From positions 496,001 through 560,000 of the forward strand of contig NZ_CP073578.1 in the NCBI RefSeq assembly GCF_018199995.1: DNA of 64,000 nucleotides, read 5' to 3'. The position numbers and the translations under genes were made by a program. Positions 50,213 through 59,451 of the stretch are shown piece by piece. Position 1 is the stretch's first letter. The number at the start of each line of letters is the position of its first letter. Under the pieces are notes generated by a model. That model ran no database searches and was not told the origin of the DNA. It was given only the letters and a program-made list of their open reading frames with translations. This stretch comes from Photobacterium sp. GJ3. GTDB lineage: Bacteria > Pseudomonadota > Gammaproteobacteria > Enterobacterales > Vibrionaceae.

Positions 50213-52489
50213 ATGGCTAAAATTCATAACCTGGGTTTCCCGCGTATCGGCGCAAATCGTGAACTGAAATTCGCTCTGGAACAGTATTGGAAAGGTGACA
50301 CGTTACAGCATGAACTCACCGAGCGGGCTGCCGCCCTGCGTCAGAAGCACTGGCAGCATCAGTCTGCGCTGGATCTGACCCCGGTCGGTGATTTTTCTTT
50401 CTATGATCAGGTGCTGGACACCAGTTTTACGCTGGGTAATCTTCCGGCCCGTGTAGCAGGGCTGGATGGGGACGAGCTGGATAACTATTTTCGTGTGGCA
50501 CGGGGCCGTTCTGCCAACGACAGCGGCTGCAGCTGTGTGCATGCCGGCGAAATGACCAAGTGGTTCGACACCAACTACCACTACATTGTGCCTGAGTTCA
50601 CCGCAGAGACGACGTTTGAACTCAATCCTGAGCGTCTGCTGACACAGCTGGCTGAAGCACAGGCGCAGGGTGTGGCTGCAAAACCGGTGTTGGTGGGGCC
50701 TGTGACTTATCTCTGGCTCGGTAAAGAAAAAGACCACTCAAACAAATTGGAATTGCTGGAAAAACTGTTGCCAGTTTACAGTCAGTTACTGGCATTGCTG
50801 GCAGAAAAAGGAGTGGAATGGGTTCAGATTGATGAGCCGATCCTGGTCACTGAACTGTCCTCGGAATGGCAGCAGGCACTGAACAAAGCCTATCAATTTT
50901 TGAATCAGGGGCAGGTGAAACTGCTGCTGGCCACCTATTTTGGGGAACTGAAAGAAAACCGATCCCTGGCTGTGAATCTGCAGGTTCAGGGACTGCATGT
51001 TGATGCCGTTCGTGGCCGCAACGAAGTCGAGGCCGTGATTCAGGCACTGCCTGCAGACAAGGTGTTGTCGCTGGGAGTGATTAACGGCCGGAATATCTGG
51101 AAAACCGACCTGAATGGCGTACTGAGCTGGCTGGAGCCGATTGCCCGGGATCTGGGCGAACGGCTGTGGGTCGCACCCTCGTGTTCATTGCTGCATGTGC
51201 CGGTTGATCTGAACAGTGAACAGCAGCTGGATGCGGAAATTAAATCCTGGCTGGCCTTTGCCCTGCAGAAACTGGACGAACTGGCTGTTTTGGCCAAAGC
51301 CCTGAATCAGGGGCGTGAGACTGTGGCTCAGGCGCTGGCAGAAAACCAGCAGGCGATAGACAGCCGCCGCCAGTCAACCCGCGTGAATCATCCGGCGGTT
51401 CAGGCCGCGGTGGCTGCGATAACACCAGCACTTGGGGAACGTCAGCATCCGTATGCATATCGGATTGCCAAGCAAACTGCGCATCTCAATCTGCCAGCTT
51501 TCCCGACCACGACCATCGGCTCATTCCCACAGACGGCGGAAATCCGTCAGGCCCGCCTGAAATTCAAAAGAGGCGAATTGGATCAGGCGACTTATGTTGC
51601 GCAGATGCAGGAAGAAATCGCCCGTGCCGTGCGCGAGCAGGAAGCGCTGGGGCTGGATGTGCTGGTACACGGCGAGGCCGAACGGAACGATATGGTCGAG
51701 TATTTTGGTGAGCAGCTTGATGGCTATGCCTTCAGCCAGTTTGGCTGGGTTCAGTCTTATGGTTCCCGTTGTGTGAAGCCGCCGATTCTCTATGGGGATA
51801 TCAGCCGTCCGAAAGCCATGACTGTCGCCTGGACCCAGTACGCGCAGTCGCTGACTGAAAAACCGATGAAAGGCATGCTGACCGGGCCGGTGACGATTCT
51901 GAACTGGTCTTTTGTGCGTGACGATCAGCCGCGTGCGGTGTCTTGCTACCAGCTGGCACTGGCGATCCGGGAAGAGGTACTGGATTTGGAAAAAGCCGGG
52001 GTGAAAGTCATTCAGATCGATGAAGCCGCTTTGCGTGAAGGCTTGCCTCTGCGCCAGTCTGAGTGGCAGGACTACCTGAACTGGGCCGTGACATCTTTTC
52101 GGATCACCGCCAATGGTGTCGCGGATGAAACACAGATCCATACCCACATGTGTTATTCCGAGTTCAACGATATCATCGCATCGATTGCACAGATGGATGC
52201 AGATGTGATCACCATCGAGACCTCGCGCTCAGATATGGAATTGCTCGATGCCTTTGATAACTTCAAGTATCCGAATGAGATTGGGCCGGGCGTGTACGAT
52301 ATTCACTCCCCCAATATTCCGAGCGAAGCGCAGATGGTCAAACTGATGCAGCTGGCTGCAGAGCGGATTCCGGCTGAGCGCCTGTGGGTGAACCCGGACT
52401 GCGGTCTGAAAACCCGCCAGTGGGCTGAAGTGCTGCCCGCACTGCAAAACATGGTTGCAGCGGCAAAAACACTGCGCGGCCACGCTTAA
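50213..52489 (+). CDS. metE: Cobalamin-independent methionine synthase
   Basis: Transfers a methyl group from methyltetrahydropteroyl-triglutamate to homocysteine. 758 residues with two (beta/alpha)8 barrels; zinc ligands in HTHMCYSEF (His, Cys), the Glu of [16 protein letters not shown] and Cys in NPDCGLKTR. The start [19 protein letters not shown] is the family's, with AGAGGA upstream. Activated by divergent metR through the operator between them. Confidence 0.97.
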   Translation: MAKIHNLGFPRIGANRELKFALEQYWKGDTLQHELTERAAALRQKHWQHQSALDLTPVGDFSFYDQVLDTSFTLGNLPARVAGLDGDELDNYFRVARGRSANDSGCSCVHAGEMTKWFDTNYHYIVPEFTAETTFELNPERLLTQLAEAQAQGVAAKPVLVGPVTYLWLGKEKDHSNKLELLEKLLPVYSQLLALLAEKGVEWVQIDEPILVTELSSEWQQALNKAYQFLNQGQVKLLLATYFGELKENRSLAVNLQVQGLHVDAVRGRNEVEAVIQALPADKVLSLGVINGRNIWKTDLNGVLSWLEPIARDLGERLWVAPSCSLLHVPVDLNSEQQLDAEIKSWLAFALQKLDELAVLAKALNQGRETVAQALAENQQAIDSRRQSTRVNHPAVQAAVAAITPALGERQHPYAYRIAKQTAHLNLPAFPTTTIGSFPQTAEIRQARLKFKRGELDQATYVAQMQEEIARAVREQEALGLDVLVHGEAERNDMVEYFGEQLDGYAFSQFGWVQSYGSRCVKPPILYGDISRPKAMTVAWTQYAQSLTEKPMKGMLTGPVTILNWSFVRDDQPRAVSCYQLALAIREEVLDLEKAGVKVIQIDEAALREGLPLRQSEWQDYLNWAVTSFRITANGVADETQIHTHMCYSEFNDIIASIAQMDADVITIETSRSDMELLDAFDNFKYPNEIGPGVYDIHSPNIPSEAQMVKLMQLAAERIPAERLWVNPDCGLKTRQWAEVLPALQNMVAAAKTLRGHA

Positions 52490-52956
52490 TACAGCGATAC
52501 ATATTGAGGGTGTTGATTCCGGGGCTGCGCCGACAAGGGCAGCCTTTGGGTGATTGCATCATGGCGCATGGCGGCCCAAGGTGCGGAGAAAGAAAAGGAA
52601 GATGAAACGACGCTATTTTGAATATTTACCCGTCAGGTTTGCATCAGGGTATTTTGATTTGATTCAATAATTTTTAATATCCAACTTAACTATAGTTTTA
52701 TTTATCATAATTGATGAAGTGTCATTTAATTTGCGTGGCCTCAAAAAAATGCTTTTGACTTTTTTACACCTCAGCGAACGCTGTTAAGCTTTGAGTTCAT
52801 GTCTGGTGAATGTCTGTTTCCGGACAAATTCTGATCTGCTGTTTCATTCGGGTTGAACCCCGCTTACTGTCAAGCGTTGGGGTGTCATTCTGTTGTTGAC
52901 GACGTACCGCAAAATCAAATCGCTGAGGGTGAGTAACCTTTCAAATCAGGGAGAGA
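52490..52956 (+). other. Intergenic region before the four-gene biosynthetic operon
   Basis: 467 bases without a gene. GGCTGC/GCAGCC (52523-52543) may be a weak metE terminator. The middle (52640-52740) is very A/T-rich. A hairpin of GCTT/AAGC with ACCCC/GGGGT arms (about 52856-52883) precedes the first gene by 75 bases. TTGACT at 52755 has no well-spaced -10. No luxR-type or other named operator was recognised. Confidence 0.4.
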
Positions 52957-53790
52957 ATGGTGAACGTCAAAAGCTTACTCTGTGGGCCGGCGGAAAAATA
53001 TGATGTTGTCAGCCGAGCGATAATGACCGGGGCGAGTGTTGCCCATTTTGATTTGGAGGACTCCGTGCCTCTGAGCAGGAAATCGGCGACGCGCGCTGCT
53101 ATTCTGAAGCAACTCAAACATCCCATTCCCATCCCGACAGCCGTTCGGATCAATGCCTTGAATACTCAATTGGGCCTTGAAGATATCCTTGGGTTTATTC
53201 ATCAGAACGTTGCCCCGGATATTATGATTGTGCCCAAAGTTGAATCGCCGGAAACGGCAAGAATTGCAGGTGATATTTTAAAAGAACATTTTCCGGAAAC
53301 GCGTATATTTTGTGTGATTGAAAGTATTAAAGCGCTGAAAAGTCTCGACAGAATCATTCTTGAACCTGATTTTATTCAGGGCATGATTTTTGGCGCTGCT
53401 GATTTTTCCGGTGATATGGGTAAAGTTCCGAGTGCCCTCGATCTGACCTATGCCAAAACACAGATTGCTTTGGCGGCGAATCAAATCAATGCGGTGGCCA
53501 TTGATTCTCCCTGTTTTCAAATTCATGACGTCTTACGCCTGGAAACGGAATGCCTGCAGGCCAGAGCGCTTGGATTTCACGGCAAAATTGCGATTCATCC
53601 CGGACAAGTCTCAAGGATTAATCAGGCATTTGCGCCGACCGAGCATGAATATACCTTTTCGAAAAATATCCTCGACACACTGACGGGACCGGATGAGCGC
53701 GAAGCATCCAGTATTCGCACTGTGGGCGAAAACATGATCGGGCCCCCTTTTATACGTATTGCAGAAAAGATTGTGAAATCAATGGAGTGA
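52957..53790 (+). CDS. HpcH/HpaI / CitE-like aldolase-lyase
   Basis: A 277-residue TIM-barrel protein of the citrate-lyase-beta / malyl-CoA lyase superfamily, which makes or cleaves C-C bonds between a 2-oxo acid and an acyl-CoA. Visible: HFDLEDSVPLSRKSATR, MIVPKVESPETA (metal Glu), VIESIKALKSL, GAADFSGDMG (metal Asp) and HPGQVSRINQAF. There is no citrate lyase operon nearby, so a stand-alone malyl-, citramalyl- or related CoA lyase is likelier. ATG 52957 follows AGGGAGA. Five bases separate its stop from the next start. Confidence 0.82.
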   Translation: MVNVKSLLCGPAEKYDVVSRAIMTGASVAHFDLEDSVPLSRKSATRAAILKQLKHPIPIPTAVRINALNTQLGLEDILGFIHQNVAPDIMIVPKVESPETARIAGDILKEHFPETRIFCVIESIKALKSLDRIILEPDFIQGMIFGAADFSGDMGKVPSALDLTYAKTQIALAANQINAVAIDSPCFQIHDVLRLETECLQARALGFHGKIAIHPGQVSRINQAFAPTEHEYTFSKNILDTLTGPDEREASSIRTVGENMIGPPFIRIAEKIVKSME

Positions 53791-53795
53791 ATCGC

Positions 53796-54317
53796 ATGAA
53801 AGCCAAAATGCTCAGCCGATTGCAGCCTGTCGGGGAACAACGATATGTCGAGTCCCACGGGCTTTATTATGATGACTTTGAAATTGGCGATATTTACGAG
53901 CATCGTCCAGGCAGAACTGTTACGGAAGTCGACAATATCTGGCAATCGCTCATCAATATGAACACCCATCCGCTTCACATTGATGCGGTCTATGCGTCTG
54001 AAACTGAATTTGAAAGGCCGCTGGTCTCGAGCCTGGTGACCTTCTCGATTATTGGCGGGCTGAGTCTGGCCAGTACCAGCGCCAGAGCCATTGCGAATCT
54101 GGGCTGGAAAAATGTGGCACTGAAAGCGCCGGTATTTGTGGGAGATACCCTGTATGCGGAATCCAGAATCCTGCATAAGCGCTTGTCGAACTCTCGCCCG
54201 AATCAGGGCATCGTCACCGTCGAAACCAAGGGGCTGAAAGACAGCGGGGAAGTCGTTTTGATCTGGGAGCGCAGCTTTCTGGTGCCAGTGGATCCGGAAT
54301 TGCAGGCTCTGCGATGA
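53796..54317 (+). CDS. MaoC-like hot-dog dehydratase/hydratase
   Basis: A 173-residue hot-dog protein of the (R)-specific enoyl-CoA / mesaconyl-CoA hydratase group. The active-site stretch DNIWQSLINMNTHPLHID carries the Asp and His pattern (N..PLH.D). The opening YYDDFEIGDIYEHRPGRTVTE is also typical. Start ATG 53796 has GGAG eight bases before; a GTG at 53787 is in the lyase stop region. CitE-like lyase plus MaoC hydratase are the pair used for methylmalyl-CoA/mesaconyl-CoA interconversion in other bacteria. The stop overlaps the next start by four bases. Confidence 0.82.
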   Translation: MKAKMLSRLQPVGEQRYVESHGLYYDDFEIGDIYEHRPGRTVTEVDNIWQSLINMNTHPLHIDAVYASETEFERPLVSSLVTFSIIGGLSLASTSARAIANLGWKNVALKAPVFVGDTLYAESRILHKRLSNSRPNQGIVTVETKGLKDSGEVVLIWERSFLVPVDPELQALR

Positions 54318-55246
54318 AAATTTTCCGGGCCAGTGACATCCACCGACTGATTCAGCAGACCGATCTGATTGCATTCCTCACACAGCAGCTGGCTCAGAAA
54401 CCGGAGGGCATCACGGTGCCACAGCGGACACTGATGATTGATCCGTCTCCTTTCTCTGTTTTTGGCACCATGCCAGCGAAAGATGATATTGCCGGTCTCT
54501 TCATGGTGAAGAATGCGGCGTTGGTGAGCAGCAACCGTGGTGCGGCCATTCATGCCATGACTCAGGTGTTTCATACACGCACGGGTGAGCCGATGGCCAT
54601 CATGGATGGTGCCGCGATGACGGGCTACCGGACTGCCGGAGTTGCGGCTGCAATCATGCTGCATTGTACCGATGAAGCGGCAGACAGTCTGGCAGTGCTG
54701 GGTGCAGGCGTTCAGGCCAGACATCACCTGATGGCTGTGTTTGCGGTGAGGCGTATCCGGGAAGTCAGCTTGTGCTCAAGAGGACAGGAAAAATTGCGGG
54801 CATTGAAGCACTGGATAGAGCACACCTATCCCGAAGTCCGCGTCCGTCTGGCGGATTCAGCGGCAGAGTGCGTTGCCGGGAAGTCATTGGTGATTGCCGC
54901 CACCACCAGCCAGGAGCCTTTGTTCTCTATGGACGGGCTGGCTGCCGAAGCACATGTCAGCCTGATTGGTGGCCATTCTCTGGAAAGCCGGGAACTGAGT
55001 CATGCCGATATGTTCCGGTATCGGGTGATCACCGAAGACCGGGCGTTTGCGATGGCAGAAGCTGGGCATTGTCATGCCGCCTGTCTGGAGCCTCATGAGC
55101 TGTTTCAGCTGGATCGCTCGGTACTGGCAGCTCAAAAGACAATTTTCAGCTCGGTGGGTACCGCCCTGATGGATCTTTATTTCGTCCGGTTTTTACTGGA
55201 TATCAGCAAGAACGAATCGCTTTCACAACTCTCATTAACGGACTGA
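54314..55246 (+). CDS. Ornithine cyclodeaminase / mu-crystallin family protein
   Basis: A 310-residue NAD(P)-binding protein. The N-terminal part has FMVKNAALVSSNRG (the family's active Lys region) and ATGEP-like HTRTGEPMAIMDGAAMTGYRTAGVAAA; the Rossmann motif is VLGAGVQARHHL. Members include ornithine cyclodeaminase, ketimine reductases, alanine dehydrogenase and enzymes making 2,3-diaminopropionate or opine-like products. It could reduce an imine or aminoketone from the neighbouring oxoamine synthase, which is speculation. It is 11 bases before the next gene. Confidence 0.82.
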   Translation: MKIFRASDIHRLIQQTDLIAFLTQQLAQKPEGITVPQRTLMIDPSPFSVFGTMPAKDDIAGLFMVKNAALVSSNRGAAIHAMTQVFHTRTGEPMAIMDGAAMTGYRTAGVAAAIMLHCTDEAADSLAVLGAGVQARHHLMAVFAVRRIREVSLCSRGQEKLRALKHWIEHTYPEVRVRLADSAAECVAGKSLVIAATTSQEPLFSMDGLAAEAHVSLIGGHSLESRELSHADMFRYRVITEDRAFAMAEAGHCHAACLEPHELFQLDRSVLAAQKTIFSSVGTALMDLYFVRFLLDISKNESLSQLSLTD

Positions 55247-55257
55247 GGCCGTGAATC

Positions 55258-56451
55258 ATGAATCAATATGCAAACCTGAAAAAGATGATTGAACTCGCTG
55301 AAGAGGCATGGAGCGCTGCATCCTCCAATGGATTAACCCATATCCGAACCCGATATACCGAGGGAAGCCAGCTGGTGACGGAAACGGGACATGAGTTTAT
55401 CAATATGTGCTCCTGTTCTTATCTGGGACTGGACAAGCACCCCGATATTATTCAGGGCGCCATTGATGCATTAACCAAGGAAAAGGTGATGATCTTACCG
55501 ACGTCCAGAACCCGGATTGGTTTGTCATTGCTGGATGAAACTGAAACCGATCTGAGCCGGCTTTTTCAGGCTGAGGCGATTGTGACCCTCTCCTGTGCTG
55601 CTGCGTCCAGCGGAATGTTACCTTTAATTGCATCGGGTGCCCTGAGTCAGCAGGAAAAGCCTCTGATGATTTTTGACCGCTATGCTCACTTTTCCATGAA
55701 TCATCTGAAGTCCGGTTGCGGCGATGAAACGGATATCCTGACTTGTCCCCATAATGATCTGGCCTGGATTGAAACTGAACTGAAGAAAGCGAATGGCCGC
55801 CCGGTATTCTATATTGCGGACGGCGCTTACAGTATGGGGGGCTATACACCGATTGAAGCGCTCAAAGCGCTGCAGGAAAAATATGGCCTGTATCTGTATT
55901 TTGATGATTCCCATTCCATCAGTATGTACGGCAATCAAGGTGTGGGATTTGTCCGCTCCAGCTATGACACGCTGCATCCGCGTACCATCATTGTGGCTTC
56001 GTTAGGCAAAGCTTTTGGAGCGACCGGCGGGTTGGTGTTGCTGGGGGATCCGAAAATGCGCCGGGCCATCGAGATTTATGGCGGCCCGCTGGGATGGTCG
56101 CAAACAGCCAATGTCCCTGCGTTGGGCGCGATCAGAGCGTCAGTCCGGATTCATGAGTCGGATGAACTGGTCACCTTACAACGTCAACTTGCCGGGATCA
56201 TGAATACGTTTGACGAGCTGATCCCGACCGAAAATGCCTTGAACAATCTGCCCATTCGCGTGGTGGATCTCAACGACGCGGAACGCGCAATTGAAGCGTC
56301 CGCGGAAATCTACCGGCGGGGATTTTATACCTCGGCGGTGTTCTTTCCGATTGTCGCCAGAGGGCGTGCCGGGTTGCGGGTGATGGGGCGTGCCGATCTG
56401 GCCCATGAAGATATTGCAGCATTTTGTCGGGCGGTGGCTGATTTTCAGTAG
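55258..56451 (+). CDS. Alpha-oxoamine synthase (KBL/BioF/CqsA-type PLP enzyme)
   Basis: A 397-residue fold-type I PLP enzyme that condenses an amino acid with an acyl-CoA, losing CO2 and giving an aminoketone. Motifs: NMCSCSYLGLDKHPDI, GAYSMGGYTPI, DDSHSISMYG (cofactor Asp-His) and the Schiff-base Lys251 in ASLGKAFGATGG. It is not BioF (no biotin genes), not KBL (no tdh), and does not read like the autoinducer synthase CqsA, although that is the same family. Last gene of the operon; its acyl-CoA may be made by the lyase/hydratase pair upstream. Confidence 0.85.
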   Translation: MNQYANLKKMIELAEEAWSAASSNGLTHIRTRYTEGSQLVTETGHEFINMCSCSYLGLDKHPDIIQGAIDALTKEKVMILPTSRTRIGLSLLDETETDLSRLFQAEAIVTLSCAAASSGMLPLIASGALSQQEKPLMIFDRYAHFSMNHLKSGCGDETDILTCPHNDLAWIETELKKANGRPVFYIADGAYSMGGYTPIEALKALQEKYGLYLYFDDSHSISMYGNQGVGFVRSSYDTLHPRTIIVASLGKAFGATGGLVLLGDPKMRRAIEIYGGPLGWSQTANVPALGAIRASVRIHESDELVTLQRQLAGIMNTFDELIPTENALNNLPIRVVDLNDAERAIEASAEIYRRGFYTSAVFFPIVARGRAGLRVMGRADLAHEDIAAFCRAVADFQ

Positions 56452-56459
56452 CGCCGAGA

Positions 56460-56493
56460 GCAGGGGCGACAACGGATCACGGTCTGCCCCTGC
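56460..56493. terminator. Hairpin between oxoamine synthase and ubiV
   Basis: GCAGGGGC/GCCCCTGC stem extended inside by GAC/GTC, between converging genes. No T run, so efficiency is doubtful. Confidence 0.45.
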
Positions 56494-56501
56494 GCCCGGA
56501 T

Positions 56502-57383
56502 TCAGCGGATGTGCGTCTCGAGCCCTGCCAGCCGGTGCCAGTAGCCGTTACACTGCAGACGATCCGGCAAGGCAAGCTGCGGGGATTGCCGTTCAGCCGC
56601 TTTGAACACCTTCAGCGTGTCCAGAGTTTCAGGGCCAAGCGGGCTGAGACGCACCACATCCACCAGCCCCTGCATGCCGGATAAGTCATTGATCAGGTTA
56701 TAGCAGTAGCCGGATTGCGTCTGAATGCCGTTCAGGGTGAACAGGCGTTGTCCCTCCTGACTGTGGGCGGCCAATCCGTCCGGATACCGGATACAGCAGG
56801 TCTCACATTCATCTTTGCCCCGGCCTTCCGCCCGGGCGGTGAAACACCGGGCTGAATAGGCCAGCGGCAGATAACCATAACTGAAGACTTCGGTTTCAAA
56901 CTGGTGGCGGATCTTCAGCGCCTCACAATCCTGAAGCAGGGCTTGAAGCCATGCCCGTGAAAGCTCGACCGGCATGCACCAGCGGATCATTCCGAGCTTC
57001 AGAAAGTGTTGCAGGGTCTGCGCGTTGTAGCCGTTGATCGCCGGACCCACCACAAACGGCACTTTGTGCTGGTGTGCGAGATGAATGGCGGCGACATCGT
57101 TCGCCTCGATGGTGAACGCACCGTTGTTGATATAGTCTTTCAGGACACGGACTTCGCTGGGTGCTTCGAGCAATGCCTGAGTCGAAAGCACCACTTCTTT
57201 ACCGTGGTCGGCCAGAGCCCGGGCGAGATCCAGCCAGTCTTTGACTTTCATCTCCCGTCGCTTGGCACAGACGGTTTCTCCCAGATACACCACATCGGCA
57301 TCGCTGTGACAGGCTTGCTCATAAAATTGTGAAACGTCTGCTTTGGGCCAGAAATACAGCAAAGGTCCAAGGGAATACTTCAT
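56502..57383 (-). CDS. ubiV: Ubiquinone biosynthesis protein UbiV (U32 family)
   Basis: A 293-residue [4Fe-4S] protein that with UbiU performs O2-independent ring hydroxylation in ubiquinone synthesis. It begins MKYSLGPLLYFWPKADVSQFYEQA; cluster cysteines are recognisable in ARCFTARAEGRGKDECETCCIRYPDG. AAGGAG lies before ATG 57383; the frame is open to 57404, overlapping ubiU. It starts 11 bases after the ubiU stop, so the two are an operon. Confidence 0.92.
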   Translation of the reverse strand: MKYSLGPLLYFWPKADVSQFYEQACHSDADVVYLGETVCAKRREMKVKDWLDLARALADHGKEVVLSTQALLEAPSEVRVLKDYINNGAFTIEANDVAAIHLAHQHKVPFVVGPAINGYNAQTLQHFLKLGMIRWCMPVELSRAWLQALLQDCEALKIRHQFETEVFSYGYLPLAYSARCFTARAEGRGKDECETCCIRYPDGLAAHSQEGQRLFTLNGIQTQSGYCYNLINDLSGMQGLVDVVRLSPLGPETLDTLKVFKAAERQSPQLALPDRLQCNGYWHRLAGLETHIR

Positions 57384-57394
57384 GATGTGCTCCT

Positions 57395-58402
57395 TTACTG
57401 CCACTGGCGCTGATAAGCACCTAAGGTTGTTTGTGCCCCTTCGGATAAACGGCTCAGCGTCTGATCCCAGTCGGCTTTCACCTGATAAGCCGCCGGTTGT
57501 GCCTGATAGCTGTCGATGGCCTGACGCCAGACGCGGGTGACATCCGCCACGTAAGCCTGACTGCGCTGGCGGCCTTCAATCTTGACGGAGGCTATCCCGG
57601 CCGCAAAGAGTTCCGGTAACAGACTTAAGGTATTGAGGCTGGTGGGGGATTCCAGCACATGGTTTGGCTGCGATTGGGCGGTGCCCGGGGTTTCAAACCG
57701 CCCTTTGCACAGGGTCGGATAGCCGGCTTTTTCACTGGGCTGATAACGGTCGATCAGGATCCCGTTCAGGCGCGATTCTAACCCTTGCGAGGTTTCCTGC
57801 CAGCGGACGTATTTTGCGGGCGAGCAGGCGCCCGCCGTATTCGGCGACTCCCCGGTCAGGTAGGACGACAGATAGCAGCGACCCTCGGCCATAATGCACA
57901 GGCTGCCGAAGGCAAAGACTTCGAGCTCGACGTCGGTGTTGCGGGCCAGTTGTTTCACCTGATGAATGGACAGGACGCGCGGCAGGACAACGCGTTTCAC
58001 GTTGAAGTGCTCGCGGTAAAACGCAATGGCTTCGGTGTTGGTGGCGGACGCCTGCACCGACAGATGCAGCTCGAGTTCTGGATAGCGCCGGGATGCGTAA
58101 GCCAGCACAGCCATGTCGGCGACAATCAGTGCATCCACGCCCAAAGCGGCTGCTTTATCAACCGCCTGCTGCCAGCGGGTGAAACCGTCCGGATGGGCAA
58201 AGGTATTGAGCGCGACATGGATTTTACGATCATGTGTGCGCACATAGTCGACCGCCTGCTCCAGTCGCTTTCCTTCGAAGTTTAAGCCTGCAAAATGCCG
58301 GGCATTGGTGTCGTCTTTGAAGCCGATGTAAACCGCATCGGCACCCTGATCAATGGCCGTTTTCAGGGCGGGCAGATTTCCTGCCGGGCAGAGCAACTCC
58401 AT
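57395..58402 (-). CDS. ubiU: Ubiquinone biosynthesis protein UbiU (U32 family)
   Basis: A 335-residue partner of UbiV. It begins MELLCPAGNLPALKTAIDQGADAVYIG, the U32 signature; cluster cysteines lie in GSLCIMAEGRCYLSSYLTG, AGACSPAKYVRW and TLCKGRF. The start ATG 58402 has AGGA upstream; the frame extends 13 codons further without support. It is divergent from ubiT, as yhbU-yhbV is from yhbT in E. coli. This supports ubiquinone synthesis under anoxia. Confidence 0.93.
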   Translation of the reverse strand: MELLCPAGNLPALKTAIDQGADAVYIGFKDDTNARHFAGLNFEGKRLEQAVDYVRTHDRKIHVALNTFAHPDGFTRWQQAVDKAAALGVDALIVADMAVLAYASRRYPELELHLSVQASATNTEAIAFYREHFNVKRVVLPRVLSIHQVKQLARNTDVELEVFAFGSLCIMAEGRCYLSSYLTGESPNTAGACSPAKYVRWQETSQGLESRLNGILIDRYQPSEKAGYPTLCKGRFETPGTAQSQPNHVLESPTSLNTLSLLPELFAAGIASVKIEGRQRSQAYVADVTRVWRQAIDSYQAQPAAYQVKADWDQTLSRLSEGAQTTLGAYQRQWQ

Positions 58403-58614
58403 GGTGGTGGTTCCTGAGTGAGGGGCAAAAGAATGCCTCACAGCTTAATGGTCTGATGAAAACCGATATTGATATGACTCATTTTTTCCTGAATTGACAG
58501 CCGTTCGTCGTAACCTGCGGTCAAGAGTGCCCTGTTCTTTGATTTATCGCAGGAAAGGGAGCGCGCTGTTGGCCTAGGATGGCCGCCGACTGAATTGATC
58601 ACGAGGAGAATCTG

Positions 58615-59097
58615 GTGACCCTGAACCCATTGAACCTGATGTACCGGATCGCGCCCCGGCTGCTGAGCCTGCACTGCCGGGTGGCACCATTCGCACTTCA
58701 TCAAACTTGCCTGGAGCCGGTTTTGCGGCGGATATTTGCAGACGCACTGGCCGCAGGAGAGCTCGATTTCCTGACCGGCAGAACGGTCACGCTGTCGATA
58801 CCGGATATTCAGTGGCAGTTTACCCTGACGTTGCGTGACGAACAGCTGTGTATGCTGCCTGTAGTGGCCGAGCCGGATGCCGTGATGCGGGCCGACAGTA
58901 CCGATTTGCTGCAAATTGCCGCCCGGCAAGTGGACCCGGATACGCTGTTCTTCCAGCGTCGGTTGTTTATGGAAGGCGATACCGAACTGGGACTGGCCGT
59001 GAAGAACCTGATCGACAGCCTGGAAGCGGAAACGCTGCCCAAACCTATGCTGCGTGCACTGGAAATCGCAGCCAGCGGCATGAGCCAGCCCGGTTAA
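58615..59097 (+). CDS. ubiT: Ubiquinone biosynthesis accessory factor UbiT (SCP2 domain)
   Basis: A 160-residue SCP2-domain lipid carrier for the anaerobic ubiquinone pathway, equivalent to UbiJ in air. Recognisable: LDFLTGRTVTLSIPDIQWQFTL, then FFQRRLFMEGDTELGLAVKNLIDSLE, the YhbT hallmark. The GTG at 58615 has GAGGAG eight bases upstream. It is divergent from ubiUV; I found no good FNR box in the 212 bases between, only partial TTGAT half-sites. Confidence 0.9.
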   Translation: MTLNPLNLMYRIAPRLLSLHCRVAPFALHQTCLEPVLRRIFADALAAGELDFLTGRTVTLSIPDIQWQFTLTLRDEQLCMLPVVAEPDAVMRADSTDLLQIAARQVDPDTLFFQRRLFMEGDTELGLAVKNLIDSLEAETLPKPMLRALEIAASGMSQPG

Positions 59098-59451
59098 TCT
59101 CCGGTCGGATATTGATCTCTGCAACTCCGGCGGCAGGCTCTGGTGCGGACTTCCCGCCGGAGTGGTGTTCCTTCACCCGCAGCGCGTTTCAGCGGAAAGA
59201 CAGAGTGACTGTTTCTTTGCGTCTTCTTTGCGTATAATTCGGCCATCTTAATCTCCGGGTATCCTGTCAGGGCCTGGAATTCAGTCATCCCATCGCCGTG
59301 ATGGCACAGAAGCGCACAGAGGCCAGGATGTAACCACAGGTTAATCAGCCAACCCGGCTAGTACCGGGCACACTCAACGGATATACCGGGTGCGAACACA
59401 TGAATGTCGCGTCTGGGCTGACTTAATTCGATAACTGGATCTTCACTGATT
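59098..59451 (+). promoter_or_regulatory. prfC upstream region
   Basis: 354 bases without a gene. A perfect TATAAT at 59233-59238 has no good -35 (TTTCTT at 59212, spacing 15). The 210-base leader that would follow contains CCCGG-6-CCGGG (near 59353) and other small inverted repeats. Confidence 0.4.

Noticed and set aside
55258..56451. CqsA autoinducer synthase
   Set aside because: Same enzyme family, but the residues around the active site and the N-terminus do not follow CqsA, and no CqsS-type sensor kinase is adjacent.
58403..58614. FNR box between ubiU and ubiT
   Set aside because: Only single TTGAT half-sites were found; no properly spaced ATCAA partner.
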